A DNA stretch of 28,509 nucleotides from Zygnema cylindricum (lineage: Eukaryota; Streptophyta; Zygnematophyceae; Zygnematales; Zygnemataceae). Position 1 is the first letter of the stretch; each line of letters begins with the position of its first letter. Both the position numbers and the translations under genes were made by a program. The stretch is taken from positions 64,001 to 92,509 of the forward strand of contig JBBHKE010002251.1 in the NCBI GenBank assembly GCA_037447655.1, in the 5' to 3' direction. The notes under the pieces were generated by a model. That model searched no databases, was not told the origin of the DNA, and was given only the letters and a program-made list of their open reading frames with translations. This document shows positions 8,903 through 19,198 of the stretch, in pieces.

Positions 8903-9570
8903 GTGGTTCACCTATTGTAGGTACGACAAAAATAGGGACTTGATTAACGATGTGACCCAAAATTTTGAATTTTTAAAGATTTTGAAGATGAACCTTCAAT
9001 TTTTTTTTAATTCGGAGGAGGATTTGGCCCACAATTTATTGAAAGAGAGGCAATAGAAATGACAAAATAAGGCAAAAGTCAAACAAGGAGAAATGCCAAA
9101 AGGTAGAGGGAACGGGAAAAGAAGGCAAAGATAAGTAGAAAGGGACAAACTAGTAATAGTATAAGAGATGTCTATCGGTATTTTTTGTCTCATGTAAGAT
9201 GAATGTTATAATTGAGACAAAGGTTGTTTATGAAAAACGTCAAGCAAGGAGATAATTCGGAAGCCATGTACTTGGTTTCAAGGTAGGACTAGTTTTAAGT
9301 GTAACTACCCTTGGTAGAGGTAACACATGCAAAAGGAATCAAGTAAAGAAAGGATTCTTATAGTTTAAAGGGGAATCTTCCACACTATCAAAGGTATATA
9401 CATAAATTTTCAAAAAAGTACACAACACTAAATTAAGTACACAGTTAATCAACAAAATCAGAAATGTACTTGAAAACTTCTCCTCTCCCTCCCCTCTCGA
9501 CCCCTCAAAAATACACACATGTATATACATTCTTACCCTCGTCATTTCTCGTGCTTCTACTTCCCCTCAC
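8903..9570. other. unassigned AT-rich spacer downstream of copy 3
   Basis: On the minus strand this follows the copy 3 donor, with a G-rich purine stretch near 9510-9480 as in the intron 1 starts of the family. No PAN, Pro-rich or transmembrane exon is found. The ORFs at 8996-9193 and 9339-9545 have no motif. Confidence 0.45.
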
Positions 9571-9637
9571 CTTTGAGTCCGCTTAGCAAATTGGTGACAA
9601 AGAGCAACAGCAATGGCACACTCTCGAGATGTCCCTT
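9571..9637 (-). pseudogene. copy 3: orphan signal-peptide exon, start codon lost
   Basis: The 67-nt segment aligns codon by codon with the gene A signal exon: 22 codons plus one base, ending CTCAAAG|GTGAGG in phase 1 as in gene A. The translation keeps the hydrophobic core (PLLLLFVTNLLSG). The position of the ATG now reads AAG, and no in-frame ATG lies before an upstream TGA. The CCAAT box 26 bp upstream remains. No further exons follow in the next 650 bp. Most likely a decayed family member; a non-AUG start or sequencing error at one base is the alternative. Confidence 0.6.
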
Positions 9638-9915
9638 CCCACTCGTGCAAACTCAGCGCGTCATTGGTTAATCCTCTTTCAACGCCTTGCCGAAGGCTTC
9701 TCTCACTTCTTGTTTTGGACACTGACTGCTGAAGCTGAAGGCTTAGAGATGGAGGAAAGGCTAATGTGGAGGTAGAGGTACTGGTAAGATCGAGAAAGGG
9801 AAGGGAAAGGGTTGAGGAAAAGCGTGAAAGGAAGGGGTAAAAGTGTAGCTAGGAGGGAAGGAATGGAGAGGGGAATACAAAAGTTGGAGGTAGAGGGAAA
9901 GAGGATGACAAGAAG
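9638..9915 (-). promoter_or_regulatory. upstream region of copy 3: CCAAT box and pyrimidine-rich tract
   Basis: CCAATG (9667-9662) and GGCAAGGC lie in the same order and spacing as before gene A and copy 1. From about 9735 to 9915 the minus strand is pyrimidine-rich, like the gene A upstream tract. Confidence 0.45.
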
Positions 9916-10409
9916 TAGATAGGGAGGGCAAGGCGCAAATATGATTTTCTATCCGTTGTCCATCTCCATAATTTATAGGAAGCGCCGAAATCCAGTTCCT
10001 TGCATGAAATCAAAAAGGAAAAGTGCCTATTTCAGACAAAAAAGACGGCCGTGTAAACGTTATTCCGTACATTTGTACAGCCACCCCCTATTCACTCAAA
10101 GCGGGCCCGTCCAACGCGTTTTTATTTTCCGAAATGGACTCTCAGCTTTGGGCGCGGAGTATTCGGCGAAATTTCATCTGTACGGCACAGTTCTTTTTGA
10201 GGGTACACGCGTAGAAGTCAGAGCTTCTATTGGTGGGTGTTAAATAGTATTGAGGTGCGTTTTTCTAATTTTTAGAAGTTTGTATGGTGCTATGCAATAT
10301 GAAGAGAAATCTTGCGGGCATTAAAATTTTAATGGGGACACAATATTCCCGACAAAGGATATTTTATGACAACGAATGGGACGGCCGTTGGGCAGGCCTC
10401 TCAGTTTTA
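9916..10409. other. unassigned spacer
   Basis: An open frame at 9941-10243 (+) is basic and Cys-poor with no recognised motif and no partner in the window; I do not support it as a gene. Confidence 0.4.
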
Positions 10410-10483
10410 GGCCATATCCCCATGTAATTGAACTTAGATAGCTTACTTTGTATCGTAGCGAAGATTCCACGTACACTGTTTTC

Positions 10484-11369
10484 TAGTGTTGTGTATCGGT
10501 AAGCATTTACCGATAACCGATATTGACCTTTTTTCGGGTTTCCGATAATCGATATATTGGTTCGATATATCGCTATCGATCTTGTCGGCGATAAGTAACC
10601 GATAATATCGGGTACTTATCGGCGATAACACTGATAACGATAACTATCGGCGATAAACGTACGGTCCGTGCAGATAAATGTACGGCATTTACACTCAGTT
10701 GTACGTCTTATTCCCCGGACGGGCAAAAAGTACTGTAGCCGCCATGACGTCTATACGGTTTTGGTACGGATCCAATATAAACGATGTATCTTTCACATCC
10801 GACGCCATGGCTTTGTCCCTTTATTCCTTGGGATCCACTGGACACCTGCCACGTGTCAATCTGCCAGCTTTTTTGGCGTAAGTTGCCAAAAGAGCCATTC
10901 CGGGATGCCAGCGCTCACGCTTGCCATCCGCTCGTACTTTTTAATTCCAAGTCGTCCGTTCGATTCCGGCGGCGCGCAGAATACTGTTTTGCGTCCGTTG
11001 TACTTTGTGTCCGCCGTCCTTTTTCCGTTCCATGTTCACCAGTTTGTTTGTAAATTTCGTACGTCGCCGTAAAAATATTTTGTTCAGTTAACGGGCCAAC
11101 GTTTTCTGTGCTGCGCTGTCCGTAATAATTTTCAGTTAAATAGTTACGGAATTGATTCGTATACGTGGCATGCCACGCTATATAATGTAAATAGTATAAT
11201 ACAGTATTTAATAAGGTAATATAGTATGCGTACTATATATTTTTTTAGTTATCGCCGATATGGAATTTGTGTTCTCGGACCCATATATCGGTACCTCTGA
11301 CCGTTCGATAACCGATAACTATCGGCATCGGTGTTATCGCGATAAGTTTTTTACCGATACACAACACTA
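10484..11369. mobile_element. hAT-type non-autonomous element, copy 2, with 8-bp target duplication
   Basis: 886 bp, TIR TAGTGTTGTGTATCGGTAA at both ends, exact 8-bp duplication CTGTTTTC at 10476-10483 and 11370-11377. Its right end is the reverse complement of the left end of copy 1 (shared TCGAACGGTCA..GGTAC, TATCGGCGATAACT and ATGCCACG segments), so the two copies lie in opposite orientation. It carries about 440 bp absent from copy 1 (roughly 10660-11100), with overlapping ORFs at 10668-11072 that show no BED finger or hAT dimerisation motif. CGATA words are dense at 10500-10660. Confidence 0.85.
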
Positions 11370-11476
11370 CTGTTTTCACTGTCGCAGTGGGTAAGAACGA
11401 AATCGTAACTCTTTTCACTGAATATTGTATAAGTCCACTATAACTGTGACGGTTGTCAACGTCTACAATCTATGTT

Positions 11477-11608
11477 GTCGCATGTTATTTTTTGTAACTG
11501 CTTGTGACGTCGCATGACTTTCCGTGACATTGTAGACATACAGTCGCATGTTTTTTTTGTAACTGCTTGTGACGTCGCATGACTTTACGTGACATTGTAG
11601 GCATATAG
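11477..11608. repeat. 66-bp tandem duplication
   Basis: Two near-identical units, GTCGCATGTT...GACATTGTAG(A/G)CATA, lie head to tail with a 66-bp shift inside the Harbinger-like element. Each holds TGTAACTGCTTGTGACGTCG. The high identity suggests a recent duplication. Confidence 0.8.
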
Positions 11609-12125
11609 CCTTACAGCCGATGTCGTTTCATGGTTGAAGAAGTATGCCTTTGGTCTCTAGTTCGATGGCATCAGAATCTTGAGACCTTTACAAAAAAAAT
11701 CCATACACGACGCAAAAGGACAAAACAAAAAAAATTGTATACTTTTCTTCATCGTTCCTTAACACAAACAGACAAAAAAAAAACAAATCGTGTGCTTTTC
11801 CTCGTTGTTTGAAATTGTTTATAAATTTTGAAACTTTTTGACATGTGCGAGGGTGTTTTACTATTTGTGGATTAATTATACTTTGGTTTAAAACACATCG
11901 CCAATGTGTTTTAATATAAAGTTTGAAGATGACGTTTCTTGACGTGGTCGTGGGTCGAAAAACACAAGACGACAACATGTAGTACATTCTAAATTTGACG
12001 ATGACGCAAATTATGCATTTACTTTTCCACTTTTTTTGTACGGTCGTAACGTAGGCGGTACGGCTCTAAGTTTTTGAGGAAAACGACATAAAAAAACCCT
12101 TACTTTGGCACATGGGGGCATGGCC

Positions 12126-13406
12126 ATATTTTGAGGCATTTTCTCGGCAACTTTGAGAATTCATCCGGGTTTTTTTTCAAGGTTGTTTGTTTCTTTTATT
12201 GGGTAATAATTTATATCAACGCGAGAAGATTCTCTCGAACTATTCGAAACCTTGGGAGGGTTTAAACCATTCACGTGGAAGATACACTAATAGTAGTGTA
12301 AGGCAAGAGTATGAACTAATTGATTGAAAGTCAACTGTTCTTGAAAGGGAACGGGCAAAGTAGAGTCGTCATAAGAACATTGAATGATGCAAAAAAATGT
12401 TCGCCACCGGTTAAACTCTTAATTGCTAAGGGTGAACCTTTAATAGCCGAAAAGTGAGATTGTTTACTAAAAGCCGTACTTTTTCGTAAAAATCCATATT
12501 TTTATTATTTTTATTTTTTTATAAAACATGTTTACTACAGGTTTGCCAAGATTTTCTAAGCTTTTTAACGACAACTTTGACCGTCTTATTTTTCTTTTTC
12601 GCATCCGCGACTATATCGCTCCTTCTATCCCTTTTGTGGCTATTGTTCTCATGTCCCCATGGAGGACACTAGCCACGAAGTGGACGCGTATAACTAGTAC
12701 ACTTAAAAAGTGAGATACAATAAGCGACGGAGGAGCGATCAGTACCTTACAATTAGCAAAAGCCATGTGCCTTTTGATAGGTTGGATTCAAATCCATCAT
12801 GACAAAATCTTTAACATGTGATGTCTTTTGACGCTTTTTTTGCCACCTATTCACCTTTTTGGAAATGAATTTGCGTTTTAAAACATTTCCACGCAATTCG
12901 TACATTAATGTGGTACGCACTAACAAATCTTAATATACAATACGTTTCTATAAATCTTAAATAACGTCCATCGTAAAGATATTACATGGAGATTTTGCGC
13001 TTGAAGAACCTTTGACGACTCGCAACGAACAAAAACCTGCGTGGGACAAACCAGAAAGAAAGAAGAAGGCAAAAGATACCTTATTTCATGACGTGATGGA
13101 ATATTCATCAAAAAATTACTGCAAGTAAAGGTGACTATACGATCAAAACTTTTTTGTTCGCATAAAAGGAACAATCTGCTGAGTCAGCCAATTTTGACAA
13201 CTTAAATTTGGCATTTTTAGAACAAGAATTGAATCACCTTTACGATATTCGAAGTCATATGGTTGTCCATTTACTATGGTACTGCCTCGATGCCTAAAGT
13301 AATCCCAAGCGATTCCTCTCGATCTTTAACGATTTTTTTATTGATTTTTCTTGCGATAGAGCAGCTTAAAGTTTTGTTGCGAGGAGCCGCGATTATGCAA
13401 AATATA
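12126..13406. other. unassigned AT-rich spacer
   Basis: No gene supported. The ORFs at 12528-12713 (+) and 12920-13174 (-) have no motif. No copia or transposon ends are seen. Confidence 0.4.
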
Positions 13407-13918
13407 CTATGTAAATTGCTACTAGCGTGAAGAAACGGTTAATGTAAAATAATAATTAATCTTATTAACTCTAATTTCGGTTCATGGTCTTTCAAGAAAA
13501 AAACATCTCTAATTTATGTATAACTCTAATTTGGGTACATTTTTCCAATAGTGTAGTGGGTAAAGGCCGTGTTCACATGGTCGATGTTTAAGTTGGTGAG
13601 AAGAGGTTCGCGTAATTTTTTCCCCGTCTTTATCACTAGGAATCAAATATGAGTGCACTTTTTCATGTCGACACACTCATATTCACGTGTCGATGCCTTT
13701 TTTTGACACACTTTTTGTACTATTGTATGAAATAATAAACAATATTAGTACGGACCAACACATTTTGTACACGTTCCAAATTAGAGTTATTAACGCTAAT
13801 AAGTTGATACCTTTGTTAACGTAAAAAAATAATTACGGCTATTAACTTTATTTAGATTCGAGGGTCAAAATTTACGGGCGCCGAGTTGCGTTATTAACGC
13901 TAAGAGCGATTCACGGTG
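13407..13918. mobile_element. TA-type MITE, copy F (degenerate)
   Basis: The right end CGATTCACGGTGG and the left end TACTATGTAAATTGCTACTAGCG are decayed versions of the family TIR (compare CACCGCCAATCGCTATTAGCG in copy D). The core AATAGTGTAGTGGGTAAAGGCCGTGTTC matches the core of copies A, B and D, and the right arm matches copy E. The right flank is GA rather than TA. An old copy with no coding capacity. Confidence 0.55.
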
Positions 13919-14290
13919 GACTTTATTTAATATTGTTTTCGAGAAGAATTTTGGCAATAAAAGATCTGGTTTTTTTTGGGTATTTCGATGCTCTATACAT
14001 TGTGCTGGCATGTCATGTTGTTGGAAATCGAAATATATTGTATTGATATTCGGATGGTGTCGGGTTTTGTACCATTTTTTTGAGCGACTATTTATGCAAT
14101 TATGCGACACGTCCATCTTTTCAATTTCAAATATTTCACATATTTAATACCGTGTTTTTGTGTTATACTTTAGCCTCATAGTATTATAGATGTTTTCATT
14201 AATTTTAAATTATTATAGTAATTTGAATATTTCGAGCATTTCACATATTTTTATGACTTTTTGAAATAAAATATTGTTTTTTAGGCCTCA
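13919..14290. other. AT-rich spacer
   Basis: Nothing recognised. An acceptor-like TTGTTTTTTAG lies at the right end, just before the small ORF at 14291. Confidence 0.4.
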
Positions 14291-14431
14291 ATGATGGATC
14301 TGGCGATACGTGGCAGTTCTCGCAAACTTCTATTTATGTTTGTCCGGAATGAAAACGACATGGGTAAAGATGTCTCTCTCCGTGACGACGCTCTAGGTTT
14401 CATGTGGCACTGTACGGACGAAAATTTCTGA
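14291..14431 (+). CDS. possible small ORF or exon, unknown
   Basis: 46 codons beginning MMDLAIRGSSRK and ending before TGA, of mixed and plausible amino-acid composition (MFVRNENDMGKD in the middle). It stands out in a very AT-rich region because of its higher GC content. It follows an acceptor-like TTTTTTAG, so it could be a last exon, though no donor partner is identified. I do not recognise a family. It may be chance. Confidence 0.2.
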   Translation: MMDLAIRGSSRKLLFMFVRNENDMGKDVSLRDDALGFMWHCTDENF

Positions 14432-15013
14432 TTGAACGGAGGAGGAAAGAGAAGGCGGTAGTACATTTCTATGGGAATATAAGTGTGACAATGCGTACTT
14501 TCATCTGGAGTTAAGTCTCTTTTCCTTAACCCTCACTGGTCCTCTCCTCTGCCTCCTCTCCGCTTCCCTTTACTTTTTTTTTTCTTGTTTGGGTTTGGTT
14601 GAAGAATTGCGAGAATTTATTTTGAGTTAAAAAAAAAATGTTATAGATATATTTTTAATAAAATCTTCTAAAAATAGGTTTAAAAGTATCCTCGTGGAAA
14701 TCCCAAACCTTTCAAAAGTCCCGTCAAACGAGAAATGGTAATAATAATAATAAAAGAGTAAACAAATAAATAAAGGATCAAAAATAAACATCCTTAAAAA
14801 AGATGAGATTTAAAAGTAAAGCACAAAAATAGCTGCATATATATTCCTTTCAAAAAACCACCAATGCTTATTCGTTTATTTTCCTTTCATTTGTATTTTA
14901 ATTAATTTTTTCTTTAATTTTAGTTTACCAACTTTCGACGCTTTTTTTTTTTTTTTTTCAAAGAGTTTGCTTGAAGACGAAAAATGTTTCGCCTCATTAA
15001 ACCTGGAAAACGA
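14432..15013. other. AT-rich spacer with a T17 run
   Basis: No gene. ATA/AAT microsatellite near 14740 and 17 consecutive T at 14942-14958. Confidence 0.5.
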
Positions 15014-15362
15014 CAAATTGCAACATCGCAATGTGTGACATTATCGATTGACACTATCGCAATAGTGCAGTGGTGACATTTTCGCAACACTGCAATGTGT
15101 AACATCATTCCAACATTGCAATGTGTGACATCATCGCAACATTGCAATGCGTGATATTGTGGCGCAATGCAATATTGACACTATCGCAAAATCGCAACGT
15201 GCGACATTAATGCAACAATGCAATGTTAGTATTGTCGCAACATTTCAATGTTGATATTGTTACAACATTGCAATATGTGATATTTTTGCGACATGGCAAT
15301 GTGTGACATCATTATAACACTAAAACATTAACATTGTCGCAACATTGCGATTTGTGATAAAT
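15014..15362 (+). repeat. 25-bp minisatellite (CGCAACATTGCAATGTGTGACATCAT type)
   Basis: About 14 imperfect units of 21-28 bp, commonly 25 bp, built from (C/T)GCAACATTGCAATG followed by TGTGACAT or TTGATATTGT. The ORF at 14920-15147 (-) with repeated HCNV/HIAV residues is only a translation of this repeat. Confidence 0.8.
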
Positions 15363-16059
15363 TTCTGTTAAATATCAGGTCATTGAAAATATTGTCGCGG
15401 CCAATTTATTATTGATGGTACAAGCGTCGTAAATGGCCTTGAATTAAACATCTCGGCAAAAATAGGCGTGAAAGTCTCAATTTTCAACAATTTTTGTAGA
15501 CTAAGTTAGAAGCTAGATTGTAACAGAGTTAGTCAAAGAGAGAGAACAATTTGTAAGAAAAGCTTAACATAATATAATTGTTTATTGGTTGATATGTGAC
15601 GTGGTGATCTAAAAATATGTTTATACCTTTCGGTTATGGTTGAATGCTTTGGTTGTGGACAATTTATGTCAACTGTGATTTGGTTTAAATCCTTTCATGA
15701 CTGAATTAGAATACATCATCTATCAATATCAAGATATAAGCAATGTAAGGAGAATGCATAAAGAATATGATTTTTTTTTGTCTTTTTCAATTTTGTTTTC
15801 GCATTGAGACATTTCTTTTTAATTTTGAGCACATTGCGTTTGGGTATTAATTCTAACACGAGGAGGATAATTTCATTTTATAAGTACTGGTGCGTGAGGC
15901 GATGTTTTGTTCAGGTGATCCTCAATTTACACCATGGTTTTGGTGAGCTTTAACTAAGTGAAAATTTGCATGGGAGAAGAAATATAAGTCAGTGGTAGAA
16001 AACCGTACTTTTGAGGAGGTTAAGGTGCCATTCGGTACGAATTTTATTGATATTAAGCT
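15363..16059. other. spacer upstream of the copia remnant
   Basis: No gene. The segment TTTTCGCATTGAGACATTTC...TTTTGAGCACATTGCG (about 15790-15840) resembles 22985-23035, so both may be pieces of one diverged repeat, perhaps an LTR. A matching 5' LTR for the copia remnant was not found. Confidence 0.35.
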
Positions 16060-17130
16060 AATTTCTAAGACAAAAAAATGCCAATTTTTAAAACGAAAAT
16101 AGGTACGTCACGTGATATTAACAAGTACAATGCACGACTTGTTTGCAAAGGGTTTCAACAGAAAGAGGATATAGAAAATTTTAAATGAATGCTCCCTTTG
16201 TAAAACTGTATTCATTAAGACCAATAACAACTTTGGCGACAACCGTTAAGAAACATGTGTACCAGATGAATGTGGAAACGACACTTTTGAATGGGAATTT
16301 AAAAGATAAAATGTATTTGAGACTGTCCAAAGGTGTGAATTTTAAAATTTGAATGATGAATCCTTAAATAATTTGATCCTCACCTTCTCCCTTCACATAT
16401 AACCTAAAATTTGAAGTAGTCTGATCAAAACCAGAATTAATTAGTATTTTAAGCAGTTTTAAGGACCACCTTTTCGTCTCTCTTTATGTCGATGATTTCA
16501 TTAAGATCTTCATGCTTTGTTTTGGATAAGAAGTTAAATATATGTTTGAGTAAACATTTAAACGTGACGAATTTGGGGGAAGTAAACTTTGGGAATTGTA
16601 CTGATTTAGGATGTTAATGAAAATATTAAGCATCAAGCTCAATCAACAGTAATATTGTAAAAAGGTGCTAACACGATTATCTCTGTCAGATGGTAAACTG
16701 ATTTCAACTCCAATGGATCTGCAAACACAATATCGTTAGGCATAGGATTTGGAGAGAGTCGATGATTTATATTGGTAGCCAATTAGCTATATGATATATT
16801 TGAGTATAGGAACGCATCTGGATAATTATATTGCGGTTAATGTCCTCAAAGAGATTATCAGGCGCCAAAGGAGCCTCATTGCGAAGCCGTGAAAAAATCT
16901 TCGATATTTAGTCACCACATTACATATCACATTTGTGGTGGAGATTTGGAATGTTTTAGGTGTTGTGATGTACACTGGGGGGTAGACTTTGCTTCCAATA
17001 AAAAAAAATTCGAGTGTGCATTCATATTTGGTGGAGCGACGATCTCATGGAGTTCACGACATCAAACAGCTGTGGCTTTGAGCTCTTTGAGCTCTATACA
17101 GGTCGAGTATGATAGGAATAAAAGACAATC
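16060..17130 (+). pseudogene. Ty1/copia reverse transcriptase and RNase H N-terminal remnant
   Basis: A chain of pol motifs in copia order but in shifting frames: KYNARLVCKGFQQKED near 16122; APFVKLYSLRPI and the NVETTLLNG block near 16190-16300, where the catalytic Asp of DVKTAFLNG has become Asn; the second catalytic motif YVDD at 16485-16496; LISTPMD near 16700; a KRILRYL-like segment near 16885; then GGDLECF and ATISWSSRHQ of RNase H near 17040. Multiple stops and frameshifts make it inactive. The RNase H reading fades after VALSS near 17090. Confidence 0.82.
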
Positions 17131-17709
17131 AAAATGTGCTCACAAATACTTAAATGTATTTATGCGGAAGCAAAATTGAAATCAAATCAAACACTACAAA
17201 CACATTGAAAGCTCGTAATCCAAGATAGAGGCAAATTGAAAACTTAATAATAAAAAATCATATTATCTCAATTCCTTACTCAAACATTATACTAACATTG
17301 CTCATACAATTCTCTCCCTTAATTGATTCAATCTCACTCACACGATGGCTTTTTAACTTAGTCGCAAAAAAAATCTATAACAATATCTCTAGAAGCCTCA
17401 GAATGAACTAAGACGCAAATCATGGTATGACACAAAAAAAAACTACTAGAAACGAAACTGACAAAGTCCTATACGGAAACTTAACTTACACGGAACGAAA
17501 CTACTAGATAAATTTCGTACGAAATGAAACTTCTTGAAATACACTACTACAACTCAAACGAAACAAAACAAATATAATCTAATCGTGTACACGAGAACGT
17601 ACACGCACAAAGTAAAAAACTAAACAAAACAAGACCAAATTCGCAAGGGGACGCACCATCAAATCTAAACCACACTAACTACGAAGCAACATAGATTCAA
17701 ACATTGTAA
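17131..17709. other. sequence between two copia RNase H pieces
   Basis: No coding signal. A-rich with GAAACGAAACTAC(T)AGA words around 17450-17600. The RNase H block ALSS/AMSSTE occurs on both sides (17090 and 17735), so this is not a clean insertion into one element; it may be a partial LTR or the junction of two elements. Confidence 0.45.
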
Positions 17710-18069
17710 ATCCTAACAGAGTATATTGCCGCTTGGCCATGAGCTCTACGGAGGTGGAGTATATGGCCACTTTTTATGCGGCTAAGGCTGCTAATTGGGT
17801 GACAAAAATGCTTACCAAATTGTGATTTATTTCAGAATGTGTGAGTGTACTTTATGATAGCACGAGTTCCATGGCATTTATCGTAAATCTTGTGTTTCAC
17901 AAAAGAACTAAGCACATCGAAATTCAATGGCATTTCATTTGATATTCAGTAAGAGATAAGGAGCTTAGATTTTTGTTCCTCTTGTTGAGGAAGCTACTGA
18001 TATGCTCACCAAATCAGCTACGCAGGGTGTCTTCGAGAGAGGAAAGCATAAGCTAGATTTGGAGTGAGG
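17710..18069 (+). pseudogene. Ty1/copia RNase H C-terminal remnant with polypurine tract
   Basis: Starts with LAMSSTEVEYMATFYAAKAA at about 17728, then VLYDSTSSMAF where active copies have CDN, LVFHKRTKHIEIQWHF, and after a frameshift a DMLTKSA-like end near 18000. Stops interrupt it. GGAGTGAGG at 18061-18069 is positioned as a polypurine tract directly before the putative LTR start TGTTAAGG. Confidence 0.8.
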
Positions 18070-18456
18070 TGTTAAGGACTCCAGCATGAGGAGATGAATG
18101 TTTGGACAATATTCAATAGTTTGGTGAATTAGCATATTGATCTGGTTTGCCTCAAAGTTTACTATATTGTCTAGCGTCAAGTATTTGTTCGTTCGGTAAG
18201 GTTTGGTTCTTAGTTGTACGTTTCGTTTGCTTCTTACTGTTGAGTGGAACCGTTCTTCCAAACCATCACAACTGTTTCGATTCTTGTTTGTCTACAGTTG
18301 CCATGTTTGTGTAAGGTTTTAAAGACGCACGTTTTAGCGTCGTGTACATTATTAAAAAAAAATCACCTCTTAAAACATCTTTTCTACGTGCACAGTTGTC
18401 GGATTAGAAGTCAGAGTCCGCCAATATGAAGGTGAGAATCTTGCCTTCCAATAACA
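18070..18456 (+). mobile_element. probable 3' LTR of the copia remnant
   Basis: Begins TGTTAAGG right after the polypurine tract and RNase H, and ends CCAATAACA, giving the short TGTTA..TAACA inverted ends typical of copia LTRs; 387 bp. No second copy is present in the window, so the ends rest on position and termini only. Confidence 0.5.
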
Positions 18457-19195
18457 ACCACCGGATTGACACTCCGACAGGTGTGCACGAAAAAAACATG
18501 TTTTAAATGGCAAAAAAAACTTTAACACCAATAACGATTAGTGGAGTAGTCTTTGTTTGGTGTTTTGAAGACTTAAAAATCAGATTTAATCAGAGTCAGG
18601 ATTGGATTTAGTGAGACTAAGAGAGAGAGAGATCCTTGTTAAAAGAATAAGCCTTTTGGCATAATTTACTGATATTCCGTCGATGTATGTGATGCACTGT
18701 AAAAACATTTTGTGAAGCTTTCGCTGTGGTTTTTAAATTTTTATCAGTTAAGATCCTATCTCGCACAATGTATCTTAACAACATTGGTAAAAAAAAAAAA
18801 AAAACAAAATCAATGTTCGGATTGCAAAGTGGGATTTAAATGTCAATTTTGAAATGTTGGTTCTTTTTTAGTGTGTGCCAATCTTGTCCCGCTTCACTTT
18901 GCGCATTTCATTTCGTTTAGCTTCAGTAGGTATATGTTCAATTAGGGGGTCAAAATACGTTTACTAAAGGCTTTTGTTCCATTGTGTCGGCTCAGCAACT
19001 AACTTTTTATTTGCGTAGCACATTCTGGTTGGTACCACGTAAGAGACTACTAGAATTGTGCAAACCTACAAAGAATCTTTGACAATCACGTGTGAACCCA
19101 TTATCTGTAGCATCTGAGGTAAAAAGTGACTCGTAGGACGTATAGAATAAAATTTGTACTGGCGGGCAAAACTTTAAGATTTGTAAAAGCGTACC
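18457..19195. other. unassigned spacer
   Basis: No gene. Contains a short GAGA run near 18621 and an A16 run near 18789. Confidence 0.4.
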
Positions 19196-19198
19196 TAA

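Larger units (their letters stand above)
10410..12125. mobile_element. PIF/Harbinger-like non-autonomous element, copy 2, split by a hAT-type insertion
   Basis: The ends GGCCATATCCCCATGT (10410) and, inverted, GGCCATGCCCCCATGT (12125) match the TIR of the element at 19199-20158. Internal matches include the GTGACGGTTGTCAACGTCTAC region near 11440 and AACATGTAGTACATTC near 11970. The flanks are TTA on the left and ATA on the right, a near match to the TWA duplication of Harbinger elements. Without the nested hAT-type element (10484-11369) it is about 820 bp. No transposase is recognisable. Confidence 0.6.

Noticed and set aside
9941-10243. 100-codon ORF on the + strand
   Set aside because: No motif and no homologous partner in the window; a second overlapping frame is equally open.
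12528-12713. 61-codon ORF on the + strand
   Set aside because: No domain, no splice context, and AT-rich surroundings; likely chance.
12775-12803. GGTTGGATTCAAATCC, resembling a tRNA T-arm
   Set aside because: No D-arm, anticodon arm or acceptor pairing could be drawn around it.
15014-15362. Regularly repeated units that might suggest a CRISPR array
   Set aside because: Units are contiguous and degenerate without unique spacers, and the DNA is eukaryotic; it is a minisatellite.
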